Assembly (NCBI GenBank): GCA_015655225.1
Contig: JAATFK010000246.1
Coordinates: forward strand, 1-10,343
DNA length: 10,343 nt
Direction of reading: 5' to 3'
DNA from: Solirubrobacterales bacterium
GTDB lineage: Bacteria; Actinomycetota; Thermoleophilia; Solirubrobacterales; Solirubrobacteraceae
The notes under the pieces were generated by a model, which saw only the letters and a program-made list of their open reading frames with translations, had not been told where the DNA came from and made no database searches. The position numbers and the translations under genes are program-made. How positions within the stretch are numbered: position 1 is the first letter of the stretch; the number at the start of each line of letters is the position of its first letter. Shown piece after piece: positions 1 to 6,379 of the stretch.

Positions 1-120
1 CCCGGCCTGCCGAAGCACGCGCACGTCGCCGACGAGCACGTCGAGATCGCGCAGCTGGACACCGCCGCCCGCGTGCTCGACCGGCTCGTCGCCGGCTGGC
101 GCGACGCGCCGGCGCACTGA
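1..120 (+). CDS. M20-family metallopeptidase, 3' end only
   Basis: An open frame enters from the left edge and ends at TGA 118-120, giving 39 residues. The tail contains the phrase GLPKHAHVADEHVEIAQLD followed by an amphipathic helix ending near GW. This resembles the C-terminus of M20 (ArgE/DapE/carboxypeptidase G2) zinc peptidases, where a His in a 'HxxDE(Y/H)VxI' phrase supplies a metal or substrate contact just before the last helix. Family members hydrolyse amide or peptide bonds of small N-acyl or N-carbamoyl compounds in the cytosol. The rest of the gene lies outside the window, so the subfamily cannot be decided. It is on the same strand as the following operon but is separated from it by the 121-378 control region, so it is probably a separate transcription unit. 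Its hydrolytic chemistry would fit the neighbourhood, but a functional link is only a guess. Confidence 0.65.
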   Translation, partial: PGLPKHAHVADEHVEIAQLDTAARVLDRLVAGWRDAPAH

Positions 121-145
121 AGCCCACCTCGCGCTTTGAGGCAGT

Positions 146-155
146 CTGGATCCAA
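146..155. promoter_or_regulatory. Putative GntR/VanR-type operator, site 1
   Basis: The bases CTGGATCCAA contain the perfect 8-base palindrome TGGATCCA at 147-154. The same ten bases occur in inverse orientation at 302-311. The published VanR operator of Caulobacter is ATTGGATCCAAT, so this site has the full core and one matching outer arm. A VanR/FadR-type regulator is encoded in the facing operon (7800-8510). That it binds here is inferred. This upstream copy could be an auxiliary site for looping or could serve an upstream promoter. Confidence 0.45.
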
Positions 156-301
156 ATCGCGTGAATCTACGCTGAGGCGTCTCGTCCGAGCGATCGTCGG
201 ATAGAACGCCAAATGCCCTTTGCTCAAAGGATGTATCGGGTGACGCCGCGGCTCGACATGCGGATGCGCGAATCTAGACATTGGGATAAAGACCGACAAA
301 G

Positions 302-311
302 TTGGATCCAG
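302..311. promoter_or_regulatory. Putative GntR/VanR-type operator, site 2 (promoter-proximal)
   Basis: The bases TTGGATCCAG contain TGGATCCA at 303-310 and are the exact inverse complement of site 1, with centres 156 bases apart. The site lies just before the first possible start codons of the Ntn-hydrolase gene (GTG 316, ATG 325, ATG 379), a position suited to blocking transcription. The match to the known VanR operator core (ATTGGATCCAAT) and the FCD-type GntR gene in the window support the call. By a rough hand estimate at about 70% GC, TGGATCCA is expected well under once per 10 kb. I saw it only at these two places. Confidence 0.5.
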
Positions 312-378
312 TACTGTGGGTCTCATGGAGTTTGGAGCGTCCTACCACCCCCTTGACGAGACAGCCGCCGGAGGCGGA

Positions 379-2091
379 ATGCGCGCGACGGGCCCGACCC
401 CCGGCGTCTTTCCGTCACCCGAGTCGCTGCGGCCGATGCCGGTCGGAGAACGATGGGTCGTCGCCGCCGGGCATCCGCTCGTCGCGCAGGTCGCGGCCGA
501 GGTCTTCGAGCGGGGCGGAACCGCGGTCGACGCCGGCGTCGCCGGCGGCCTCGCGTCGGCGGTCGTGCAGCCCGACATGTGCAACCTCGGCGGTGTCGCC
601 CCGATCGTCGTGCGGCCCCGGGGCGAGGACGTCGTTCACAGCGTCGCCGGTGTCGGTCCCTGGGGGGCGGCTGCCACGCCGAGCGCCTACGCGGCCCGCT
701 TCGGCGGCGACATGCCGCTCGGTCCGCCGATCGGGGTGGTCCCGGCGGCCGTCTCGGCCTACGTCCGCACGCTGCAGCGCTTCGGCAGCTGGACGTTCGC
801 GGAGTGCGCGGCGCCGGCGATCGCGCTCGCGCGGGACGGCTTCCTGCTCGACCAGCGGCTCGCCGACGGGCTGCGGATCACCGGCGGCGGGTGGGCTTCG
901 ACGCGCGAGGTCTACTGGCCGGAGGGCCGTCCGCCACGGCTCGGCGACCGGCTCGTCCAGCCGGCGCTCGCGGAGACCCTCGGGCGGCTGTGCGCCGCCG
1001 AGCGCGGGAGCTCACGGGAGGCCGCGCTCGACGCCGTCCACGATGCCTTCTACCGCGGCGAGATCGCCGAGCGGATCGCCGCCTTCTCGCAGGCCAACGA
1101 CGGCTGGCTGACCGCCGCGGATCTGGCGGCGTTCGACGCCGAGATCGAGGTCGCGGTCACCACCCGCTTTCGCGACTGGGAGGTCTTCACACCGGGCCCG
1201 TGGTGCCAGGGGCCGGCGCTCCTGCAGACGCTCGCCGTGATCGGCGAGGACGACCTCGTCGGGCTCGGCCACAACAGCGCCGCCTATGTCCATCTGCTCG
1301 CGGAGGCGACCAAGCGCGCCTTCGCCGATCGCGAGCGGTTCTACGGGGACCCGCGCTTCGTCGACGTCCCGCTGGAGCGTCTCCTCTCGGCCGAGCACGC
1401 CCGCGAGCTACGCGCGGACATCGATCCGGCGCGAGCGGGTGCGGGCGTCGGGGGCCCATCCGGCCCGCCGAGTGGACGGCTGGACACCACCTACCTCTGC
1501 ACGGTCGACGCCGACGGGACCGCGTTCTCCGCGATGCCCTCGGACACGCTCGACGGCTCGCCGATCATCCCCGAGCTGGGGTTGATGATCTCCCCCCGCG
1601 GCGTCCAGAGCCGGCTCGAGCCGGGCCACCCCGCAGAGCTCGGACCGGGCCGCCGACCGCGTCTGACGCCCGCTCCCGCGATCGCGTTGCGCGACCCCGC
1701 GCCCGGCGCTCGCGATCGTGAGGTGATGGCGTTCGGCTGTCCCGGCGGTGACGTGATTTTGCAAGGCATGCTGCAGTCGTTCCTGAACGTCGTCGCGTTC
1801 GGGATGACGCCCCAGCAAGCGGTCGAAGCGCCTCGCTTCGCCGCGTTCGCATGGCCCGGCTCGTTCTTCCCGCACTCCGAGGTGCCGGCGCGGATCTCGT
1901 TGGAGGGTCGCTACGGGGACGCCGTCGCCGACCAGCTCTCCGGCCTCGGGCACGAGGTCGTGCGCTGGCCCGACTTCGAGTTCGACGCCGGCGCCGTCTC
2001 GATCGCCATGGACCTTCAGCCCTCTCGCGCCCACCGCACTCTCGCCGCCGCGGCGGATCCTCGCCGCACCGGCTACGCCCTCGGCCGCTGA
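379..2091 (+). CDS. Gamma-glutamyltransferase-family Ntn hydrolase (non-classical, cytosolic)
   Basis: The product is a 570-residue Ntn-hydrolase precursor. The N-terminal part has the GGT large-subunit phrase running from GHPLVAQVAAEVFERGG to MCNLGG. The self-cleavage site is DTTYLCTVDADG, with the predicted nucleophile Thr370 (codon 1486-1488) becoming the N-terminus of the small subunit. The oxyanion/substrate loop GCPGGD is at residues 453-458, followed by the usual NVVAFGMTPQQAVEAPRF block. No signal peptide is visible, unlike classical periplasmic GGT, so it should act in the cytosol. By alignment from memory, residues that hold gamma-glutamyl groups in E. coli GGT are altered: the Ser-Ser pair is Leu429-Thr430, and the Arg114 and Asp433 equivalents are not evident. 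An amidase on another substrate, as in oxamate amidohydrolase HpxW or YwrD-type proteins, is more likely. ATG 379 is preferred for its GGAGG at 370-374 and because third-position G/C drops upstream. ATG 325 and GTG 316 are in frame. It is the first gene of the operon. Confidence 0.85.
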   Translation: MRATGPTPGVFPSPESLRPMPVGERWVVAAGHPLVAQVAAEVFERGGTAVDAGVAGGLASAVVQPDMCNLGGVAPIVVRPRGEDVVHSVAGVGPWGAAATPSAYAARFGGDMPLGPPIGVVPAAVSAYVRTLQRFGSWTFAECAAPAIALARDGFLLDQRLADGLRITGGGWASTREVYWPEGRPPRLGDRLVQPALAETLGRLCAAERGSSREAALDAVHDAFYRGEIAERIAAFSQANDGWLTAADLAAFDAEIEVAVTTRFRDWEVFTPGPWCQGPALLQTLAVIGEDDLVGLGHNSAAYVHLLAEATKRAFADRERFYGDPRFVDVPLERLLSAEHARELRADIDPARAGAGVGGPSGPPSGRLDTTYLCTVDADGTAFSAMPSDTLDGSPIIPELGLMISPRGVQSRLEPGHPAELGPGRRPRLTPAPAIALRDPAPGARDREVMAFGCPGGDVILQGMLQSFLNVVAFGMTPQQAVEAPRFAAFAWPGSFFPHSEVPARISLEGRYGDAVADQLSGLGHEVVRWPDFEFDAGAVSIAMDLQPSRAHRTLAAAADPRRTGYALGR

Positions 2092-2128
2092 GCGGTCGCA
2101 TCCCATCCCAGCCAGGAGAGCAACCGCC

Positions 2129-3217
2129 ATGACCGCACACGCCCCCGACATCGACAAGCGGCTGACGCGCCGCGACACGCTACGCCGAGCCGGCGTCGGA
2201 GCGGCGACCCTCTTGGGCACGGGCGTCCTCGCCGGCTGCGGCAGCAGCAGCAGCAGCGGTACCAGCAGCGGCGGGACGGGCACCACGTCGTCGGCCAGCA
2301 AGACGAAGGTCACCGACCAGCTCGGCTGGATCAAGACCTCCCAGTTCGCCGGCTACTTTGCGGCGATGAACAACGGCTACTACACCGACGAGGGACTCGA
2401 CTACGACCTCGTCGCGGGCGGCCCGAACATCATCGCCTCGACGATCGTCGCGGGCGGCAAGGCGATGGTCGGCGATGACGACAACAACACCGTGCTGCAG
2501 GCGATCGCGAAGGGCGCGCCGCTGATGATCTACGGCTCGCTCTATCAGCGCTCGCCGTACTCGGTCTTCAGCCTGCCGGCGAGGCCGATCCGCACGCTCG
2601 CCGACTTCGCGGGCAAGAAGGTCGCGCTCTCGCCCGCGACGCGGCCGCTGCTGGAGCCGCTGCTGAAGAGAGCGGGCGTCGATCCGAGCAGCGTGAAGTT
2701 CGTCCCCTCCGGCACCAGTCCGACGCAGCTCGCGACCCACCAGGTCGACGGCTACTTCGGCTTCTCGACGAACGAGGGAGTGGCGCTCAAGCAGCAGGGC
2801 GTCGACTTCATCACGACCTCGACCTGGTCGCTCGGGCTGAGAAGCTACGGCAACGTGCTGATCGCCAAGAAGGAGACGGTCGAGCAGCAGAGAGATCTTC
2901 TCGTGAAGCAGCTGACCGGGACGATCAGAGGCTGGGAGTACGCGATCGCGAACCCGGCGGAGATGGGCAAGCTGACAGTCGACAAGTACGGTCCGCCCGG
3001 TAGCAACCTGAAGTCCGAGACGGGACAGGCGGAGGCGCAGGTGCCCCTGATCAAGAACGCGGCCGGCATCATGCGCATCACCGAAGAGGGGATGCAGGGC
3101 GTGATCGACGCGATGATAGCGTCCAAGTCGCTGGCGAGACCGCTAAAGGCCTCCGACGTGATGACGACCGAGATCCTCGACCTGGCGTACGGCGGCAAGA
3201 CGTCGCTCGCGCTCTAG
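2129..3217 (+). CDS. ABC transporter substrate-binding lipoprotein, NMT1/THI5-SsuA type
   Basis: This 362-residue extracytoplasmic binding protein is predicted to deliver solute to the permeases encoded downstream. The N-terminus carries a twin-arginine motif (TRRDTLRR, Arg14-Arg15), a short hydrophobic stretch and a lipobox LAGC with Cys37. It should therefore be Tat-exported and lipid-anchored on the outer face of the membrane. A Ser/Gly/Thr-rich linker (residues 38-56, with a run of AGC codons) follows. The mature domain starts with DQLGWIKTSQFAGYFAAMNNGYY, typical of NMT1/THI5-like proteins whose relatives bind pyrimidine or thiamine precursors, riboflavin, nitrate, taurine or sulfonates. 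The later GKKVALSP and GTSPTQLATHQVDGYFGF segments are also typical. The ligand cannot be read from the sequence. ATG 2129 has AGGAG at 2114-2118. The gene sits 37 bases after the Ntn hydrolase and 7 bases before the next gene, so it is in the operon. Confidence 0.9.
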   Translation: MTAHAPDIDKRLTRRDTLRRAGVGAATLLGTGVLAGCGSSSSSGTSSGGTGTTSSASKTKVTDQLGWIKTSQFAGYFAAMNNGYYTDEGLDYDLVAGGPNIIASTIVAGGKAMVGDDDNNTVLQAIAKGAPLMIYGSLYQRSPYSVFSLPARPIRTLADFAGKKVALSPATRPLLEPLLKRAGVDPSSVKFVPSGTSPTQLATHQVDGYFGFSTNEGVALKQQGVDFITTSTWSLGLRSYGNVLIAKKETVEQQRDLLVKQLTGTIRGWEYAIANPAEMGKLTVDKYGPPGSNLKSETGQAEAQVPLIKNAAGIMRITEEGMQGVIDAMIASKSLARPLKASDVMTTEILDLAYGGKTSLAL

Positions 3218-3224
3218 CGTCCCG

Positions 3225-3968
3225 GTGATCATCGACGCATACAACAACGCCTGGGCGACCGCCGGCTCGTCGGACTACCTGGCCGGCGACGGTTACGGCG
3301 TCGAGGTGATGTTGGCGTCGATGGATGCCGGCGGGGTCGCCCGGGCCGTCGTCTGCTCGCTCGGTCAGATGATCGACAACGCCTACGTCCGCTCCGTCCA
3401 GCAACGCTGGCCGGAGCGGATCGTCGGCTTCGGCCAGGTCAACCCGCGCCTGCCGGACGCCGTCGAGGAGATCGCGCGCTGCGCGGCCGCGGGCCTGCGC
3501 GGGATCAAGCTGCACCCCACCATGCACGGCTACCACTTCTGTGACCACGGGCTGCTCGACCCGATCTTCGCCGCGTGCGCCGAGCATGGGCTCGTCGCGC
3601 TTGTCAACGCGCTTGACGATCCCTTCTGCGCGCCGCTCTCGATCGAGGAGATCGCGCGTCCGTTCCCGTCGGTGCCGACGCTGATCGCGCACATGGGAAC
3701 GATCTGGAACCTGATGGAGGCGATCCTCGTCGCCGGGCGGACGCCGAACCTCTATCTCGAGACCTCCGGCGCGCAGCTGCTCGACGTCCGTACTGCCTAC
3801 GAGCGGGTCGGCGCCGAGAAGATCGTCATGGGCACCGACTGGCCCGGGAACGACTTCGACCTCGAGCGCGCGAAGATCGCGCGCGCCGTACCGGACGTCG
3901 AGGACCGGCGTCGAATCGAGGGTGGGACGCTCGCGCGCCTGCTCGGCCTGGAGGAGGAGCAGAGATGA
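3225..3968 (+). CDS. Amidohydro_2-fold protein with degenerate metal site
   Basis: The 247-residue product has the TIM-barrel layout of the Amidohydro_2 family: a first strand IIDAYNNAW, the GLRGIKLHP phrase (Lys95, His97), a LIAHMG strand (His156) and MGTDWP (Asp205). Family members are metal hydrolases, decarboxylases or lactonases. Here the N-terminal HxH pair is replaced by Tyr6 and Asn8 (DAYNN instead of DxHxH), and the usual His of the 'VHTG' strand is Asn128 (VALVNALDD). His156 and Asp205 remain. An extra His-rich patch (His97, His101, His104, His108) follows the KLH motif. It is probably metal-free, differently metallated, or non-catalytic. GTG 3225 is chosen because the first strand begins at once. 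No strong ribosome site is visible, and coupling to the gene 7 bases upstream is likely. Its stop overlaps the next start (ATGA, 3965-3968). The barrel call is confident; the activity is unknown. Confidence 0.8.
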   Translation: MIIDAYNNAWATAGSSDYLAGDGYGVEVMLASMDAGGVARAVVCSLGQMIDNAYVRSVQQRWPERIVGFGQVNPRLPDAVEEIARCAAAGLRGIKLHPTMHGYHFCDHGLLDPIFAACAEHGLVALVNALDDPFCAPLSIEEIARPFPSVPTLIAHMGTIWNLMEAILVAGRTPNLYLETSGAQLLDVRTAYERVGAEKIVMGTDWPGNDFDLERAKIARAVPDVEDRRRIEGGTLARLLGLEEEQR

Positions 3969-4780
3969 CCGCGGTGAAATCCGCCGTTGCGCAGGGATCG
4001 ACCGTCGCGCTGCGCGGGGTCGACAAGCGCTTCAGACTGCCCGACCGCGAGTTCGAGGCGCTGCGCGGCATCGACCTGACCGTCCGCGACGGCGAGTTCG
4101 TCTCGTTGATCGGACCCTCCGGCTGCGGTAAGTCGACCTTGCTGCGACTGATCGCCGGCCTGATCGAGCCGAGCGCCGGCACGATCGCGATCGGCGAGGA
4201 GTCGCCGGCGCAGGCGCGCGCCCGCCGGGAGCTCGGCTTCGTGTTCCAGGAGCCGACGCTGCTGCCGTGGCGCACGGCGCTGGAGAACGTCTCGCTGATG
4301 CCGCAGATCGCGCGGCGCGGCACGAAGGCCGAGCGCGAGCGCCGCGCGCGGGAGCTGCTCGAGCTCGTCGGCCTCGGGGACTTCACCGACGCGCATCCGG
4401 AGAAGCTCTCGGGCGGGATGTAGCGACGCGTCGGGATCGCTCGCGCGCTGGCGCTCGACCCGCGCATCCTGCTGCTGGACGAGCCGTTCGGCGCGCTCGA
4501 CGAGATCACCCGTCAGCGGATGAACACCGAGCTGCTCCGCATCTGGACCGAGCACCGCACCACGGCGCTGCTCGTGACCCACAACGTCGGCGAGGCCGTC
4601 TTCCTCTCCGATCGCGTGCTGGTGATGGCGGCGCGCCCGGGTCGCATCATCGCCGAGGTGACGATCGACCTCCCGCGACCGCGACGCCTCGAGCTGCTGC
4701 AGGACGAGCGCTTCTTCGCTCTTGCCGCTCAGCTGACGGGGCTGCTGCTGCACGAGGACGTCGCTCCGGAGGAGGCGTGA
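3965..4780 (+). pseudogene. ABC transporter ATP-binding protein (SsuB/TauB type), interrupted by in-frame TAG
   Basis: Read through, this is a normal 271-codon importer ATPase: Walker A GPSGCGKST (residues 50-58), Q-loop FVFQEPTLLPW (Gln95), signature LSGGM (148-152), Walker B ILLLDEP (Asp172-Glu173), D-loop and the H-switch LLVTHN (His206). Codon 153 (4421-4423) is TAG. Family members usually have Gln or Arg here (LSGGMQQRV, LSGGMRQRV), so a single C-to-T change from CAG explains it. The 152-residue fragment lacks Walker B. The rest, 4424-4780, stays open and well conserved; its first in-frame ATG (4520) has no visible ribosome site. ATG 3965 has AGGAGG at 3952-3957. TAG is a real stop in two neighbours (3215-3217 and 7781-7783), which argues against amber reassignment. 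Likely a recent null mutation or a sequencing error; readthrough is possible but unsupported. Confidence 0.85.
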
Positions 4781-5559
4781 GCCGCCGCCGGGTGATCGCG
4801 CTCGCGTCGAGCGGGACGGTCTGGCTCGTGCTGCTCGGCGTGTGGTGGCTGCTGTCCGCGCTCAACACCGATCCCGGGACGCTCTGGCCGAGCCCGCCGA
4901 GAGTCCTCAGCACCCTCTGGGACGGACGCAGTGCGTACTGGGAGAACGCGGAGGCGACGATCCGCGAGGCGCTCGCTGGCTTTCTCGGCGGCGTCGCGCT
5001 CGCTCTCGCGGTCGGGCTCGTGAGCGAGCGGTTCCGCTCGGTCTCGGGTGCGCTGCAGCGGCTCGCGGTCGCGGTCTACTCGCTGCCGCTGATCGCGCTC
5101 GCGCCGATCCTGGTGCTGTGGACCGGCACCGGCTTCACGACGAAGGCGCTGATCGCGGGACTGGCGTGCTTCTTCCCGGTGCTGATCAACCTGACCCAGG
5201 CGCTGCGCACGACCGACCGCAACGCGCTCGAGCTGATGCGGGTCTCCGGCGCGTCACGGTGGCAGAGCTTCTGGCGCCTGGAGCTGCCGGCCGCGCTGCC
5301 GTCGCTGTTCGCCGCCTTCACCGTCGCCGCTCCCGCCGCGATCGTCGGCGCGCTCCTGGCCGAGTGGGTCGGCGCCGAGCGCGGCCTCGGGATCGAGCTG
5401 CTCTTCTCGATGCAGAACTACGACATCGCGCAGCTCGACGGAACGCTGATCGTGATCAGCGCCCTGTCGCTCCTCTCCTGGACGTTCTTCACGCTGCTGG
5501 GACGGCGACTGTTCCCGTGGCATCCCTCGCTGCGCTCGATCGTCGTCGTGGAGGCCTGA
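4777..5559 (+). CDS. ABC transporter permease, SsuC/TauC type (first of two)
   Basis: This 260-residue integral membrane protein should form half of the importer's membrane channel. It has an N-terminal membrane segment (around VWLVLLGVWWLLSAL), an exposed WPSPPRVLSTLW stretch, and then several hydrophobic helices. The cytoplasmic EAA coupling loop ELMRVSGASRWQSFWRLELP, which docks on the ATPase, is clear. This is the BPD_transp_1 domain of nitrate/sulfonate/taurine-type importers. GTG 4777 overlaps the ATPase stop (GTGA, 4777-4780) and has GGAGG at 4771-4775 and GGAGGAGG from 4768, so translation is coupled to the end of the ATPase frame. The amber codon in that gene might therefore reduce expression here by polarity. 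It is about 30% shorter at the N-terminus than the spurious longer open frame around it, and the membrane pattern begins right after this GTG. Confidence 0.88.
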   Translation: MSRRRVIALASSGTVWLVLLGVWWLLSALNTDPGTLWPSPPRVLSTLWDGRSAYWENAEATIREALAGFLGGVALALAVGLVSERFRSVSGALQRLAVAVYSLPLIALAPILVLWTGTGFTTKALIAGLACFFPVLINLTQALRTTDRNALELMRVSGASRWQSFWRLELPAALPSLFAAFTVAAPAAIVGALLAEWVGAERGLGIELLFSMQNYDIAQLDGTLIVISALSLLSWTFFTLLGRRLFPWHPSLRSIVVVEA

Positions 5560-5561
5560 CG

Positions 5562-6377
5562 GTGGCGATCTCGGTTCCCTCTCGCTCGCTGACGCTCCCG
5601 CGCCCGCGCCGCCGTCACGTCCGCTCGACGCTGCCCGGCGTGATCGCGGTGATCCTGCTGCTGGTGCTCTGGATCGTCGTCAAGTACGGCGGCCACGTCT
5701 CCGATCAGGCGCTCCCGAAGCCCCTCGATGTCGTCCACGATGGCTGGTCCTCACGCAGCGCGCTGCTCGACGCCGCGCGGCACACGCTCGTCGGCGCGCT
5801 CGGCGGCTTCCTGCTCGGCAACGTGCTGGCCGTCGCGGCCGCGGTGCTGATCGCCTCCTCGCGGCTCGCCGCACGCCTCCTAGTCCCCCTCGCGCTGACA
5901 GCCAGCACCCTGCCGATCGTGGCGATCGCTCCGTTCCTGACGCTGCTGCTCGGCAACGGCACGACGACGATCGTGGTCGTCGCGGCGATCATCATCTTCT
6001 TCCCGACGATGGTCAACGGCGTGCTCGGACTCCGCTCAGTCCCGCCGGATGCGCTCGAGCTGATGCAGATGGCGGGTGCGTCCTGGTTCGACGTGCTCCT
6101 TCGTGTGCGACTCCCGACGGCCCTGCCGTTCATCTTCTCCGGCCTGCAGGTCGGCTCCGCCACCTGCATCCTCGGGGCGATGGTCGCCGAGTGGGTGACG
6201 ACCGGCACCGGCCTCGGCTATCTGATCCTCCAGGCGGGCGTCCAGTTCGAGGTGCCGCTGATGTGGGCCGGCGTGATCCTCGCCTCGGTGCTCGCGCTGA
6301 TCGTCTTCGCGATCACCGGCTGGATCGCGCGCCGCGTGATCCGCGGCGCTCCCGGTGACGCCGTCGCCGGGAGGTGA
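5562..6377 (+). CDS. ABC transporter permease, SsuC/TauC type (second of two)
   Basis: The 271-residue product is a second BPD_transp_1 permease. It has a basic N-terminus (RPRRRHVRS), a first helix near GVIAVILLLVLWIVV, a periplasmic stretch with LPKPLDVVHDGW, and further helices. Its EAA loop is ELMQMAGASWFDVLLRVRLPTALP. It is clearly related to the preceding permease in layout but differs widely in sequence, so the pair probably forms a heterodimeric channel rather than a recent tandem copy. GTG 5562 lies two bases after the upstream stop. The ribosome site is poor (GAGG at 5551-5554), and coupling is likely. The end overlaps or abuts the FAD-oxidoreductase start. Together with the binding protein at 2129-3217 and the broken ATPase it makes one transporter. 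Confidence 0.88.
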   Translation: MAISVPSRSLTLPRPRRRHVRSTLPGVIAVILLLVLWIVVKYGGHVSDQALPKPLDVVHDGWSSRSALLDAARHTLVGALGGFLLGNVLAVAAAVLIASSRLAARLLVPLALTASTLPIVAIAPFLTLLLGNGTTTIVVVAAIIIFFPTMVNGVLGLRSVPPDALELMQMAGASWFDVLLRVRLPTALPFIFSGLQVGSATCILGAMVAEWVTTGTGLGYLILQAGVQFEVPLMWAGVILASVLALIVFAITGWIARRVIRGAPGDAVAGR

Positions 6378-6379
6378 CC

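Larger units (their letters stand above)
121..378 (+). promoter_or_regulatory. Intergenic control region of the plus-strand operon
   Basis: This is the only sizeable non-coding stretch in the window and it is visibly richer in A/T than its surroundings, especially around 270-315. It holds two TGGATCCA palindromes (147-154 and 303-310) and an inverted repeat TCCGA-N7-TCGGA at 185-201. I could not find a convincing -35/-10 pair. The best pieces are TCGACA at 253-258, TAGACA at 275-280 and GATAAA at 285-290, but none pair at a normal 16-18 base spacing with a good partner. The transcription start is therefore not assigned. If translation starts at ATG 379, the stretch 312-378 would be leader. 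Confidence 0.55.

Noticed and set aside
127..141. CCTC-GCGCTTT-GAGG after the M20 gene as a terminator
   Set aside because: Only four pairs and no T-tract follow; too weak to call.
453..1721. Long alternative open frames over the Ntn-hydrolase gene on both strands (for example 453-1721 plus, 1408-2334 minus)
   Set aside because: They give Arg/Ala-rich sequence with no family motifs and overlap a gene with clear GGT motifs. They are by-products of high G/C at codon position three.
2055..2060. Further GGATCC words at 2055-2060 and 8078-8083 as extra operators
   Set aside because: They lie inside coding sequence and lack the flanking T and A of TGGATCCA. GGATCC alone is expected a few times in 10 kb at this base composition.
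4421..4423. Amber codon read as an amino acid genome-wide (pyrrolysine-like or reassigned TAG)
   Set aside because: TAG ends the binding-protein gene (3215-3217) and the FAD-oxidoreductase gene (7781-7783) where family length is complete, so TAG works as a stop here.
4842..5561. Extension of the second permease upstream to 4842 as one 511-residue protein
   Set aside because: The extension is out of frame with, and lies wholly on top of, the first permease and has no membrane pattern. GTG 5562 begins the recognisable protein.
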